A DNA stretch of 64,000 nt from Rheinheimera mesophila. GTDB taxonomy: Bacteria; Pseudomonadota; Gammaproteobacteria; Enterobacterales; Alteromonadaceae. The stretch is taken from positions 226,932 to 290,931 of the forward strand of contig NZ_LAVS01000086.1 of assembly GCF_000986865.1 (NCBI RefSeq), given 5' to 3'. Made by a program: the position numbers and the translations under genes. Position 1 is the first letter of the stretch. The number at the start of each line of letters is the position of its first letter. Below the pieces are notes generated by a model. The model did no database searches and had not been told where the DNA came from. It was given only the letters and a program-made list of their open reading frames with translations. Shown here piece by piece: positions 16,773 through 25,611 of the stretch.

Positions 16773-17738
16773 TTACCACCAGCGGCGGATTTTAAATAAA
16801 GTCAGTAGGCCTAATGCCAAAGCCAGCATTAAGCCCCAGGTAATATAATAGCCGGACGGGTTTTCCAGCTCGGGCATGTACTTAAAATTCATGCCATAGA
16901 CGCCCACAATAAAGGTCAGCGGAATAAACACAGCGCTGAGCATGGTCAGCACTTTCATTTTTTCGTTAATTTGATGCGAAGAGGTCGACATATACCCATC
17001 TACTAAATCACTTAATTGATCGTAATACATTTGGGTCATACTGTGCAGGCGCTCAAACTTCTCGTAAAAATCGCGTAATTCTATCGCCTCAAAATGACGT
17101 TTAAATGGATGGCTGGCGTCTTCTTCATACAAAAGATCAGAAAACATTTCTTTTTGGTACGCCAGATTGCGGTCAATTTTACGAAATACCGAGCGATACT
17201 TCATAATTTGCGCCATTTTTTGATCATTGCCATTGCTTTGCATGCTGTCTTCCAGCTCACCTAACTCATCTTCAAACTGCAGCAGTTTCTCCAGATAAGT
17301 GCCGGAGACTGCATGAATGTATTTTTTCACCCAGTCTTTAAATCTGTCGAGACCGCTAAACGAAGAAAAGGGCAGATCAATTTTGCTGTCATTCAGTGGG
17401 CAATGGTATTTCACCAGAATCACCTGATCGTTAAACAGCACAGAAATCTGACTATGCCCCGGATAATCGCTGAAATCAGGGCCAGAAAAGCCACGTAAAA
17501 TCAGCAGGCTAAAGCTGTCACTGAATTCCATCTTCGGCGGATGGCGCTCACGTAAAAAATCCTCAGCTATTACAGGGTGAATGCGGAAAAACTCCAGCAC
17601 CTGGCGTTGTTCCATCTGATTGGCGGCCGTTAAGTTGATCCAGATTTTGGTATCAGTGAGCAAAGGGTAACGCAGCGCCTGAAAATCGCTGATCTGCCAT
17701 TGTTGTTGCTCGGGGCAATACTGGTGAAGTTCAATCAT
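16773..17738 (-). CDS. corA: CorA-family magnesium/divalent cation channel
   Basis: A 321-residue CorA channel subunit. A large acidic cytosolic domain precedes two C-terminal helices. The selectivity motif YGMNF is intact ('FIVGVYGMNFKYMPEL') and the protein ends with a basic tail (FKIRRWW). CorA pentamers carry Mg2+ (also Co2+, Ni2+) into the cell. The frame is open to 17795, but ATG 17738 (MIELHQYCPEQQ) has an AGAAGG site 9 bases upstream, and the extra residues of the longer form look like leader. It lies directly ahead of mgtE with a 15-base gap. ZntB is the main alternative within the family, but the motif and the neighbour favour Mg2+. Confidence 0.87.
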   Translation of the reverse strand: MIELHQYCPEQQQWQISDFQALRYPLLTDTKIWINLTAANQMEQRQVLEFFRIHPVIAEDFLRERHPPKMEFSDSFSLLILRGFSGPDFSDYPGHSQISVLFNDQVILVKYHCPLNDSKIDLPFSSFSGLDRFKDWVKKYIHAVSGTYLEKLLQFEDELGELEDSMQSNGNDQKMAQIMKYRSVFRKIDRNLAYQKEMFSDLLYEEDASHPFKRHFEAIELRDFYEKFERLHSMTQMYYDQLSDLVDGYMSTSSHQINEKMKVLTMLSAVFIPLTFIVGVYGMNFKYMPELENPSGYYITWGLMLALALGLLTLFKIRRWW

Positions 17739-17898
17739 GCTGCTGGCCTTCTGAATACTGTTGGCAGCATAAGCAAAAAGGCAACAGGAATGCAAATGCT
17801 GTTGTGGATCTTAGACTTAGATTAAAGACTTTGATGGAAAAAACAGCAGATGTTTGAGTCTAGGGACCTGCAACAGCCAGTGGATTTTCGACTAAAGG

Positions 17899-18156
17899 TT
17901 AGTTTGGTTTCTCCGGCTCCTGTTCTTTTGGAATGGTACGAACAGCAAAAAGTACCAAAACAAAATCCAGGACTAGATATTTCAGTAGGCTGGTATAAAA
18001 CACTGTAGTTCCGGCCAGATACTGGCTGCCTCCTGAAGAAATGACATAACCCTGTGCAATTTTATCTAAGATCAGATCAGCAACAACAAAAGCCAGAGCA
18101 ATAAAAACCAATCTGATGGGCCAGACATAAGTTTTAGACACTTGAATACTGATCAT
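17899..18156 (-). CDS. Small two-helix membrane protein of unknown function
   Basis: An 85-residue protein with two hydrophobic segments ('WPIRLVFIALAFVVADLIL' and 'TSLLKYLVLDFVLVLFAV') and a charged tail (PKEQEPEKPN). I recognise no family. A strong AGGAG ribosome binding site stands 6 bases before the ATG, which supports a real gene. It sits alone between corA and the esterase-like gene, 80-160 bases from either. Topology with both ends in the cytosol is likely from the basic residues, but this is inference. Confidence 0.6.
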   Translation of the reverse strand: MISIQVSKTYVWPIRLVFIALAFVVADLILDKIAQGYVISSGGSQYLAGTTVFYTSLLKYLVLDFVLVLFAVRTIPKEQEPEKPN

Positions 18157-18241
18157 TAGCTGACTCCTTGGTTTTATTTTTCAATGGCTTAAGTTTCTTG
18201 TTGAGAGCAATGTTGAGCTAGCCAGCCGAGCCATCCGGTTT

Positions 18242-19201
18242 TCAGCTTTTCGGCTGCATCATGCCGTGCATTTTTAGCCAACTGCTAAAGGCACTCAACC
18301 AGCCTGTACTGGTGGTTTCTTTCGGGTACATGCCAAAGCCGTGGCCGCCTTGCTCGTACAAATGAAACTCGATCGGTTTTTTCGCCAACTGCCAGCTTTT
18401 GATCAGGCCAAAGTCACCATTGGCGAAAAATGGATCGTCTGCAGCAAGAGCTACGAATAACGGTGGTGCATCGGCAGGTACTTTGACTTCAGCCAATGGG
18501 CCATAGATATTGGCGATAAAGGCAGGTTTAGCATCTTTACCTACAAGCGTTGTAGCCATAGTCAGCATGGCGCCTGCAGAAAAACCTATCATGCCAATAC
18601 GGTCCGGGTCGACCTTCCACTGCGCGGCACGCTTACGGATAAGCGCAAAGGCCGCGCTGGAGTCTTCCAGTTGCGGTGCCAGACGCTTCACCATCTCGGC
18701 CGGATCAGGGCGGGGTGGGCGACGGGCAGTACCGGAAAACATTTGCGCCATTTCTTGCTCAAAGGCTGCCATATCGGCCGGTGTTTGGTTTAAACGATAC
18801 TTCAGTACAAAGGCGGCAATGCCCTGACTAGCTAAAGCTTTGGCGACATCCCAGCCTTCGTTGTCCATCGACAAAGTGCGAAAGCCTCCACCTGGTGCCA
18901 CTATGACTGCAGCGCCGCTGGCTTTGTTTGCTTCAGGTAAAAAGGGCGTGAGGGTGGCGACTGTGACATTACGCGCAAAACGGCTGCCGTACTGCGAATG
19001 CCAGGATTCCTGCGCCTTGGCATCTGGCAGAGGGCCAGTACCAAGCTCTATCGCATTGCTTTGATCGGGCGATGGGATAGGTGTCATAACATCGTTGGCC
19101 TGCGCCACTGCCTGTGCTGTCCATAAACAAGCGGCCAGCAGAAAGCCCAGCCGGAACTTACTAACACCTAACGAGCTGAGCTGTATCATTGGATCTTTCA
19201 T
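18242..19201 (-). CDS. Exported alpha/beta-hydrolase (BD-FAE / acetyl-xylan esterase-like)
   Basis: A 319-residue exported serine hydrolase. After a signal sequence (cleavage near AVAQA, or possibly the lipobox LAAC) comes the fold of carbohydrate-active esterases: oxyanion block 'AAVIVAPGGGFRTLSMDNEGWDVA', nucleophile elbow 'IGMIGFSAGAML', acid 'VALAADDPFF' and catalytic His in 'YEQGGHGFGMYPKE'. It has an excellent GGAAAGGAA binding site. It lies 85 bases downstream of a GH43 glycosidase in the same direction, so a job in removing acyl groups from plant-type polysaccharide is reasonable. The substrate is not shown by the sequence. A repeat tract separates the two genes. Confidence 0.82.
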   Translation of the reverse strand: MKDPMIQLSSLGVSKFRLGFLLAACLWTAQAVAQANDVMTPIPSPDQSNAIELGTGPLPDAKAQESWHSQYGSRFARNVTVATLTPFLPEANKASGAAVIVAPGGGFRTLSMDNEGWDVAKALASQGIAAFVLKYRLNQTPADMAAFEQEMAQMFSGTARRPPRPDPAEMVKRLAPQLEDSSAAFALIRKRAAQWKVDPDRIGMIGFSAGAMLTMATTLVGKDAKPAFIANIYGPLAEVKVPADAPPLFVALAADDPFFANGDFGLIKSWQLAKKPIEFHLYEQGGHGFGMYPKETTSTGWLSAFSSWLKMHGMMQPKS

Positions 19202-19246
19202 CTCATTCCTTTCCTTTTTTATCGTCTGAATAAACAGATTTTATGG

Positions 19247-19306
19247 TTATTTCTTAGAAGTCCGGGCTATCTCTTAGACGTTCTCACTATTTCTTAGAAG
19301 TTCTCA
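19247..19306. repeat. Three tandem copies of a 20-bp unit across the GH43 stop codon
   Basis: Copies at 19247-19266, 19267-19286 and 19287-19306 share the core TATnTCTTAGAnGTnC. Copies 2 and 3 differ at two positions, and copy 1 diverges at its right end. Copy 3 encodes the last residues and the TAG of the GH43 protein on the minus strand; the other two lie past the stop. The unit length is not a multiple of three, so the array is not a protein repeat. Confidence 0.9.
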
Positions 19307-20411
19307 CTATGGGTTTTATCGTGCCGTCTGTATTGAAATACACCCTGTCCAGGCTGACTGAACGGCGGTAATTGCCACCTCCTGGCAGGTCGGCGCTGTG
19401 ATAGGCAAGATAGGTCTGGCCGTTAAAATCAAACATGGCCGGGTGAATAGTGGTGGTGTTCGGTAGCGGCTGCATAATGATGCCCCGGTACTGCCAGGGG
19501 CCGGTTGCTGATGAGCTGGTGGCATAGGCCAGACTTTCCGGAAAACCTGCCGCATAGACCAGATAATAAATACCGTTGTGTTTGGAAAGATGCGGGCCTT
19601 CTTCGAAATTCGGCAAGGTATCGACAGCATGGATTTTCACCTTGCTGGCATCGCGGTTTTGCATCCGTCCTTCTGCATCCAGGCTGTAGCGTTCGCCTTT
19701 CAGATGGACTAAATCGGCTTCCAGTTCCACCCACCATAACTGCTTGTTGCCCCAATACAGATAGGCTTTGCCGTCGTCATCAACAAACACCGCCGGGTCT
19801 ATATTACGCCAGGTGTGGTCTTTGTATTGTGCTGTATCTTCCAGCAAAATCATCGGCATACCACGGGCGTCTTTAAAGGGGCCTTCAGGGCTGTCCGATA
19901 CGGCGACGCCGATAGAGAAACCAAATTTCCCGCCGGTTTGTCCGCCTTCTACTGCGGCATAGAAGTAGTAGTTGGTTTTGCCTGAAGCATCTTTATGTTG
20001 GATCACATGATGGGCATAGGCGTTGCCGGTTTTCTGATCGCCTCTGGCCCAGGCAAAGTCAGAGTAGCGAAATACCGCGCCTTTGTTTTGCCAGTTGACT
20101 AAGTCCTTGCTAGTCCAGAGCCGGTAGTCGTACATCCGGTAATCTTTACCATCCGGCAAGGCCTCGTCGTGTGTACTGTACAAATACAAAGTGTCACCCA
20201 GCACCAAAGCGGCCGGATCTGCGGTGTAGATCAAATCTCCCACCTGTCGGGTTGGGTCCTGGGTATCGTATTTAATAATAGGATTATCGAAGCTTGTGGG
20301 GGCCGTCTCTGCCCGTGCCGTAGCGCAGGCCAATAAGCCTGAAAAAGCGAAAGCCAGGCATAATGTCGCCCCAGGTTTTTGGGGCGTGCAGAGCATAAAA
20401 GCAGTAACCAT
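19287..20411 (-). CDS. Exported glycoside hydrolase family 43 (arabinanase/xylosidase type)
   Basis: A 374-residue exported enzyme with the five-bladed propeller pattern of GH43. Three catalytic residues can be placed: the general base Asp65 in 'YTADPAALV', the pKa-modulating Asp205 in 'WRNIDPAVFVDDDGKAYLYWG' and the acid Glu271 in 'FEEGPHLSKHNGIYYLVY'. These enzymes release arabinose or xylose from plant polysaccharide. The signal peptide runs to ATARA, and a Cys in LLAC may make it a lipoprotein. The closing 'HPAMFDFNGQTYLAYHS' brings the ring-closing strand. It is the upstream partner of the esterase-like gene. The stop codon lies within a 20-bp tandem repeat, and the last residues (RTSKK) are repeat-encoded. 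Confidence 0.87.
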   Translation of the reverse strand: MVTAFMLCTPQKPGATLCLAFAFSGLLACATARAETAPTSFDNPIIKYDTQDPTRQVGDLIYTADPAALVLGDTLYLYSTHDEALPDGKDYRMYDYRLWTSKDLVNWQNKGAVFRYSDFAWARGDQKTGNAYAHHVIQHKDASGKTNYYFYAAVEGGQTGGKFGFSIGVAVSDSPEGPFKDARGMPMILLEDTAQYKDHTWRNIDPAVFVDDDGKAYLYWGNKQLWWVELEADLVHLKGERYSLDAEGRMQNRDASKVKIHAVDTLPNFEEGPHLSKHNGIYYLVYAAGFPESLAYATSSSATGPWQYRGIIMQPLPNTTTIHPAMFDFNGQTYLAYHSADLPGGGNYRRSVSLDRVYFNTDGTIKPIVRTSKK

Positions 20412-20596
20412 GAAAGCCTATCCTTAAGTCATAACAATGGAATAAGGCATAGTCTGTAGAAATTTTCGGCATAACGAAACGGCAAAGCTGTTACGAATCC
20501 GGTTAATAGCTTTACCTTATTTGATCACTAGCTGGGCAAGCCAAAGTAAGGTTTTGCAGGTAGAAGCTTGATTTTTAGTTGTGGGTCGTTCAGACC

Positions 20597-20620
20597 AAAA
20601 GGGCGCCACAAGGGCGCCCT
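20597..20620 (-). terminator. Intrinsic terminator of the second DUF885 gene
   Basis: GGGCGCC at 20601-20607 pairs with GGCGCCC at 20613-20619 around a five-base loop. On the minus strand the stem is followed by TTTTGG, 18 bases beyond the stop codon at 20638. Confidence 0.7.
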
Positions 20621-20637
20621 GACTAAAAAAGTAGATA

Positions 20638-22479
20638 TTAAACCGCAGCTTTTGCCGACTGAATATACTGATCCACTAACTGCTCCAGTACGTCCAATGG
20701 CACAGCGCCGTTTTTCAGCACTACGTCATGGAATTGGCGGATGTCAAACTTGTCGCCCAGCGCTGTTTTAGCTTTTTCACGCAGCTCCAACAGTTTCAGC
20801 AGGCCGACCGTATAGGCGGTAGCTTGTCCAGGCATCACGATGTAACGCTCAATAGCGTTGACGGCCTCGCCTTTGGAGTTTGGCGTATTGTCGACCAGAT
20901 ACTGAATCGCCTGCTCTCGAGTCCATTTTTTGTCGTGTAAACCAGTGTCGACCACTAAACGGCAGGCGCGCCACAGCTCCATCGCTAAACGGCCAAAGTC
21001 GGAGTAGGGATCCTGATACATACCAATCTCTTTAGGCAGCAATTCAGTGTATAAACCCCAGCCTTCAATATAAGCGGTATAACCACCAAACTTACGGAAC
21101 TTAGGTACGTTGTCTAGCTCCTGCGCTATAGCGATTTGCATATGGTGGCCTGGGATACCTTCATGATACGCCAAGGCTTCCATCTGGTACTTCGGCATAC
21201 CACTCATGCGGTACAGGTTGGCGTAATAAATGCCAGGGCGGCTACCGTCCATTGAAGGTTGTTCGTAAAAGGCTTTACCGGCCGATTGCTCACGGAAAGG
21301 CTCTACCGCTTTGACCACCATATCGGCTTTAGGTTTGACGATAAACAGCTCGTCCAGCCGTGATTTCATCGTATCGATAATACGGGTAGCTTCGGCTAAA
21401 TAGGCCGCTTTACCTTCTGCGGTGTCCGGGTAATAAAACTGCGGATCGTCACGCATAAAGGCAAAAAACTGCTGTAAATCACCTTTAAAACCAACCTTTT
21501 TCATAATGGCTTGCATTTCATTATGAATACGGGCCACTTCAGATAAACCCAGGTTGTGGATCTTTTCAGCGCTGTAGTCGGTGGTGGTGATACGGGCTAA
21601 GCGGTTAGCGTAAAATTTATCGCCGTCTTTAAAGCGCCAAACGCCATCTTCAGTACCAGCTTTTTCTTCCAAAGCGAGCAGTAACTTGATCAGGCTTTCA
21701 TAAGCGGGTTTTACGCTGCCAATTAAAGCCAGTTCAGCTTCTTTGATCAGCAGATCTTTTTCTGCTTGTTCCAGTTTTAATTCCTGCACTTTGCCACGAA
21801 AATCGGCTAACAGTGTGCTGTCGTTGCCGCCGTCAAAAGGTGCGCCGCTGATAATATTACGGCTGGCCCCTATCACATGAGCGAAGACAAATTTCGGCGG
21901 CAGAATGCCAGCGTCAGCCCGTACCTGTAGTTGTTGTTCCAACTGTTTAAAGTAGGTGGTGACATTTTTTAAGCGGCCAATATAAGCTTTGGCGTCGCTT
22001 TCATTGCTGATGCTGTGCTGGTTAATCAACAGCGACGGCACATTAGAGTGAGTGCCATACATTTGATTCACAGGGTAGCTGTATAAGTCCCATTTGGCGT
22101 CGTCTAAACGTGCTTGCAGACGGGCCGTCAGTAGCTTTACGCTGAGTTGACGGCCGGTGTCGAGGCTTTGCATATTCAGCGCTTGTACCTGCGCTAATTG
22201 CTGTTTAGTTTGCTCTAATTCCTTTTGACGTTGGCCTTCAGAGAGATCATCCCACTGATCATAATTCGTTTTTAAACCCAAGCCGGTTTGAGTCTCAGGG
22301 CTATTCTCGACGGATTGCTGGAAAATTTGTTCAAACAGCGCATCAGCTTTTTGGTTTTCAGTTAAAACCACAGTAGCTTCAATCACTTTGCTTTGATCAA
22401 CAGGAGTAGAAGCGGGTTTGCAACCTGCTACTATTGCTAAACTTACCGCCAGCGCCAGTGCTGAATAACGTAAATGCAT
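20638..22479 (-). CDS. DUF885 family lipoprotein, predicted zinc-dependent peptidase-like (copy 2)
   Basis: A 613-residue paralogue of the protein at 7460-9331. The lipoprotein signal reads MHLRYSALALAVSLAIVAGCKP (lipobox VAG-C). The family motif is HEGIPGHH near residue 440, followed by 'GGYTAYIEGWGLYTE' and 'RLVVDTGLHDKKWTREQAI', as in copy 1. The upstream-most start would add 13 residues and overlap hemW. ATG 22479 has a GAAGG site and begins the signal peptide, so it is preferred. It lies 35 bases after the hemW stop and may be read with it. An exported metallopeptidase role is inferred from the motif. The two copies are diverged, so the duplication is not recent. Confidence 0.85.
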   Translation of the reverse strand: MHLRYSALALAVSLAIVAGCKPASTPVDQSKVIEATVVLTENQKADALFEQIFQQSVENSPETQTGLGLKTNYDQWDDLSEGQRQKELEQTKQQLAQVQALNMQSLDTGRQLSVKLLTARLQARLDDAKWDLYSYPVNQMYGTHSNVPSLLINQHSISNESDAKAYIGRLKNVTTYFKQLEQQLQVRADAGILPPKFVFAHVIGASRNIISGAPFDGGNDSTLLADFRGKVQELKLEQAEKDLLIKEAELALIGSVKPAYESLIKLLLALEEKAGTEDGVWRFKDGDKFYANRLARITTTDYSAEKIHNLGLSEVARIHNEMQAIMKKVGFKGDLQQFFAFMRDDPQFYYPDTAEGKAAYLAEATRIIDTMKSRLDELFIVKPKADMVVKAVEPFREQSAGKAFYEQPSMDGSRPGIYYANLYRMSGMPKYQMEALAYHEGIPGHHMQIAIAQELDNVPKFRKFGGYTAYIEGWGLYTELLPKEIGMYQDPYSDFGRLAMELWRACRLVVDTGLHDKKWTREQAIQYLVDNTPNSKGEAVNAIERYIVMPGQATAYTVGLLKLLELREKAKTALGDKFDIRQFHDVVLKNGAVPLDVLEQLVDQYIQSAKAAV

Positions 22480-22514
22480 AATTGGACCTTCATTATTTTT
22501 TGTAGTTAATTGGA

Positions 22515-23675
22515 TCAAATAAATAGCGACAGCAAATCATTCAGGTAGCGCGCACCTTTCGGGCTGATTTGCCAGTCTGTTTCAGTACTGCTAATTAACC
22601 CCAGTTGCTCTGCTTTGGCAAGCGCATCCTCCACAGATGTGATGGGCAGGCCGGTATAAGCGCTGAAATCCTGTTTAGGGCAGGCTTCGAGTAAACGAAA
22701 GCGGTTCATAAAAAACTCAAAAGCTCTGTCGTCCGGAGCGACTTGATTGCACTCATCCAGATAGCCTTTGCTGATATCCATATAACCTTTGGGGTGCTTG
22801 ATTTTGACCGGCCGGATAATTTGGCCAGTCTCTGGCATAGTAATTTTGCCATGAGCACCACAACCAATACCTAAGTAGTCACCGTAACGCCAGTAGTTCA
22901 GGTTGTGCCGGCACTGCTGACCTGGCTGGCTGTAGGCCGAAATTTCGTACTGCGTATAATCATGTTGCTGTAATAGCCGATGGCCTTGCTCTTGAATATC
23001 CCACAAGGCTTCGTCTTCTGGCAGCACGGGTGGGCGGGAAGCAAAAGCTGTATTAGGTTCTATCGTCAGTTGATACCACGATAAATGCGGTGGCTTTAAC
23101 TCTATCGCCTGCTGCAAATCGGCCAAAGCTCCTGTGACATCCTGATCCGGCAGGCCATGCATTAAATCCAGATTAAAGCTTTGAAGCGGCAAAGTTGCGG
23201 CCAGTTGGGCGGCTTTTATCGCTTCCTCACAGTTATGAATACGGCCTAAGGCTTTGAGCTGTTCCGCCTGAAAACTTTGTACACCTATAGAAAAACGGGT
23301 GACTCCTGCGCCGACATAAGCTGCAAAACGGGCGGCTTCGACAGTGCCTGGGTTGGCTTCCATGGTGATTTCGCAATCCGGGCTAAGCTGAAGCTCTGTG
23401 CGCACGCCATCCAGAATGGCCTGAATGCCTTCGCCGCTAAAGGTACTGGGCGTGCCACCCCCCATAAAAATCGAGCTAATCTCACGACCCTGCACATAGG
23501 CTAAATCCTGATGTAAATCGGCCAATAAGTGGCTGATGTATTCCTGCTCAGGGATGCCTTGTTTTACTGCGTGGGAGTTAAAGTCGCAATAAGGGCATTT
23601 TTGAATACACCAGGGAATATGGATATAAAGCGCGAGCGGCGGCAGTTGCAGCTCTGTGGTCAATGCCGGGTTCAT
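22515..23675 (-). CDS. hemW: HemW, radical SAM heme chaperone
   Basis: A 386-residue radical SAM protein. The cluster motif CxxxCxxC is Cys23, Cys27 and Cys30 in '[17 protein letters not shown]', and 'FMGGGTPS' and 'RFSIGVQSF' follow as in all HemN-like proteins. The length, and the lack of the extra N-terminal segment of true coproporphyrinogen dehydrogenase, point to HemW, which delivers heme to respiratory enzymes. The position directly after rdgB (4-base ATGA overlap) is the standard gammaproteobacterial arrangement and supports HemW over HemN. Confidence 0.92.
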   Translation of the reverse strand: MNPALTTELQLPPLALYIHIPWCIQKCPYCDFNSHAVKQGIPEQEYISHLLADLHQDLAYVQGREISSIFMGGGTPSTFSGEGIQAILDGVRTELQLSPDCEITMEANPGTVEAARFAAYVGAGVTRFSIGVQSFQAEQLKALGRIHNCEEAIKAAQLAATLPLQSFNLDLMHGLPDQDVTGALADLQQAIELKPPHLSWYQLTIEPNTAFASRPPVLPEDEALWDIQEQGHRLLQQHDYTQYEISAYSQPGQQCRHNLNYWRYGDYLGIGCGAHGKITMPETGQIIRPVKIKHPKGYMDISKGYLDECNQVAPDDRAFEFFMNRFRLLEACPKQDFSAYTGLPITSVEDALAKAEQLGLISSTETDWQISPKGARYLNDLLSLFI

Positions 23676-24289
23676 TCGCCTTGTTCGCCTTTTAATTGTT
23701 CACCTTTTAATAAGGCCACCAATAAACGCAAGGCTTTGCCTCTGTGGCTTAACTGCTTTTTCTGCTCTGCAGTTAATTCAGCCGCTGTGCCTTGGCTATC
23801 GTCAGGCAGAAATATCGGGTCATAACCAAAACCACCGGAGCCTGCGGCTTCAAAAGCAATCTGACCATGCCAGATACCATGAGCAATCACAGGCACCGGA
23901 TCGTCGGCATGGCGGACAAAGGCCAGCACACAGTGAAACTGAGCGGCACGTTCGCCTGGTGGTACATCTTTTAAATCGACCAGCAATTGCTGCAGATTTT
24001 TTAAATCGTTGCCATGTTCACCAGCATAACGGGCGGAATAAATCCCTGGCGCGCCGCCTAAGGCATCGACAGCTAAACCTGAATCGTCGGCAATCGCAGG
24101 TAAACCAGTTAAACGGCTGGCGTGGCGGGCTTTGATCAGGGCGTTTTCAATAAAACTTAAACCATCTTCAATCGCATCCGGCACCTGAAAATCGGACTGC
24201 GGTAACACTTGCCAGTCAAAAGGGGCGAGTAGGGCAGATAACTCGGCTAATTTGCCTTTATTGCCAGTGGCTAATACAAGTTTTTGCAT
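23672..24289 (-). CDS. rdgB: RdgB/HAM1 dITP/XTP pyrophosphatase
   Basis: A 205-residue house-cleaning enzyme that hydrolyses dITP, ITP and XTP to monophosphates, so that deaminated purines stay out of DNA. Signature blocks are '[14 protein letters not shown]' at the N-terminus, '[25 protein letters not shown]' near residue 65, '[10 protein letters not shown]' near 150 and 'QLSHRGKAL' near 185. The Escherichia coli enzyme has 197 residues. It overlaps hemW by four bases, and a terminator for the upstream DUF4426 gene lies just before its start. Confidence 0.94.
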   Translation of the reverse strand: MQKLVLATGNKGKLAELSALLAPFDWQVLPQSDFQVPDAIEDGLSFIENALIKARHASRLTGLPAIADDSGLAVDALGGAPGIYSARYAGEHGNDLKNLQQLLVDLKDVPPGERAAQFHCVLAFVRHADDPVPVIAHGIWHGQIAFEAAGSGGFGYDPIFLPDDSQGTAAELTAEQKKQLSHRGKALRLLVALLKGEQLKGEQGE

Positions 24290-24306
24290 AAGGAAACCTT
24301 TGAAAC

Positions 24307-24331
24307 GAAAAAGGCTCAGGGATACTGAGCC
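24307..24331 (-). terminator. Intrinsic terminator of the DUF4426 gene
   Basis: The 7-bp stem GGCTCAG / CTGAGCC with a GGATA loop is followed, on the minus strand, by TTTTTCGTTTC. It lies between the DUF4426 stop and the rdgB start, so rdgB-hemW probably has its own promoter or depends on read-through. Confidence 0.75.
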
Positions 24332-24343
24332 GTAACAAGAGGA

Positions 24344-24769
24344 TTAATCTATGTAGAAGACCTGAGAAAACTCCAACTTCTGATTCTCTGTGCCTTGCCA
24401 GATATCCAGTTTAAAGTTCAGATGTTTTTGGTCATGCACCGGCACCTGCGCCAGATAATAAATCGCATCGCCTTCTCTGACTTCACGAAAGCTCAGTTCA
24501 ATCTGCTTCTGCGTTAAATCAGTGGCGGTGCCAGAAATCCGCACTTGTTGCGCTTTTTGATCGCTGCTATTGAGCACCGAAATGTTCAGCACCGCCTGAT
24601 ATTTGCTGCGCTGTAACTGGTAACTTTGGGCGACTTTGGCGTCAATCATAGTGCTGTCAAACGCGATGTAATGCACATCCCAGGGCCCCAGTACTTTTTT
24701 TTGTTCGGCGTGAAGCGGACTGAAAAACAGGCCAACAACCAGGCTGGCAGCAAGCAAATAAGTTTTCAT
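24344..24769 (-). CDS. DUF4426 exported protein
   Basis: A 141-residue protein with a signal peptide (MKTYLLAASLVVGLFFSPLHA) and then 'EQKKVLGPWDVHYIAFDSTMIDAKVAQSYQLQRSKYQAVLNISV', which matches the conserved DUF4426 family that usually sits beside yggU/rdgB in gammaproteobacteria. A beta-sandwich-like periplasmic protein is likely and its function is unknown. Its ATG shares one base with the yggU stop codon (TGATG), so translation is coupled. A start at 24829 is open but would precede the signal peptide with 20 basic, cysteine-containing residues and is rejected. Confidence 0.82.
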   Translation of the reverse strand: MKTYLLAASLVVGLFFSPLHAEQKKVLGPWDVHYIAFDSTMIDAKVAQSYQLQRSKYQAVLNISVLNSSDQKAQQVRISGTATDLTQKQIELSFREVREGDAIYYLAQVPVHDQKHLNFKLDIWQGTENQKLEFSQVFYID

Positions 24770-25059
24770 CAGAACTCCAGATAAGGTTGTAAGGCGTCTG
24801 GGACAGTGCAGGGCGCGACAATGCGCCACTTTTTCTGCCTGCTCAGTTCGCCTTTTTCCAGCAGCACCTGACGTTTGGCCACGTCAAAACTTTGCGCCAG
24901 AAATTGGTGTAAATGGGCATTAGCTTTGCCATCTACAGGTGGGGCTTTAATCGCCACTTTGATCGCATCGCCATGCAAGCCTAAAAACTGATCCCGGCTG
25001 GCACCCGGCTGTACATGCAAGTGCAGCAAAATATCGCCGTTGGCCAGTCGGATTAACAT
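24769..25059 (-). CDS. yggU: YggU/DUF167 family protein
   Basis: A 96-residue cytosolic protein of the DUF167 family. It shows the pattern 'LHLHVQPGASRDQFLGLHGDAIKVAIKAPPVDGKANAHLHQFLA', with the PPVDGKAN block that defines the family. The role is unknown. It starts directly after the yggT stop (adjacent TAA-ATG) and its stop overlaps the DUF4426 start, so it is the middle gene of a tight operon. Confidence 0.9.
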   Translation of the reverse strand: MLIRLANGDILLHLHVQPGASRDQFLGLHGDAIKVAIKAPPVDGKANAHLHQFLAQSFDVAKRQVLLEKGELSRQKKWRIVAPCTVPDALQPYLEF

Positions 25060-25602
25060 TTAGAAACCACGTAACATATTGCTCAATAGGATCTGGATAA
25101 ACTGAATGCCTAACAGGACGACCAATAAAGATAAATCCAGCCCGCCCATAGCTGGGATAACGCGGCGTACCGGACGTAATAAAGGTTCGGTCAACTGATG
25201 CATCACCAGCTCCACTGGATTACGGCCCTGACTGAACCAGCTCAGTAAAGCGCGGATCACTAAAATCCAGAAGGCCAGTTGCAACGCTTCGGTGATCAGC
25301 AAAACCAAAGCACTCAACGGCAGATAGACATAAATCACCTGACCTAACTGCAGCAGTTGCACTATGGCAACATGCAACACACAAATAGCAAAGGCAAAAA
25401 TCCAGCTAGCGCTGTCAATGGGCCCCATACTTGGCAGAAAACGACGCAGCGGGATGATCACCGGATTGGTGGCTTTGACAATAAACTGGCTAAATGGATT
25501 GTAAAAATCGGCTCTGGCGCTTTGCAGCCAAATACGCAGTATCACCACCATCAGATAAAGTTTGATCAGGCTACTTATCAGAAAAAAGAATGCTTCGGTC
25601 AT
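25060..25602 (-). CDS. yggT: YggT family membrane protein
   Basis: A 180-residue inner-membrane protein made of two copies of the YGGT unit, each with helix pairs and the signature 'NP....' loops: 'DFYNPFSQFIVKATNPVIIPLRRFLPS' and 'RNPVELVMHQLTEPLLRPVRRVIP'. The family has been linked to osmotic and K+ uptake phenotypes, and its exact task is open. It lies between proC (9-base gap) and yggU in the standard operon order. Confidence 0.92.
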   Translation of the reverse strand: MTEAFFFLISSLIKLYLMVVILRIWLQSARADFYNPFSQFIVKATNPVIIPLRRFLPSMGPIDSASWIFAFAICVLHVAIVQLLQLGQVIYVYLPLSALVLLITEALQLAFWILVIRALLSWFSQGRNPVELVMHQLTEPLLRPVRRVIPAMGGLDLSLLVVLLGIQFIQILLSNMLRGF

Positions 25603-25611
25603 TGTGAGTCC

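Noticed and set aside
22515..23675. hemN (coproporphyrinogen dehydrogenase) as an alternative for hemW
   Set aside because: Length (386) and position after rdgB fit HemW; true HemN is about 450 residues with an extra N-terminal segment.
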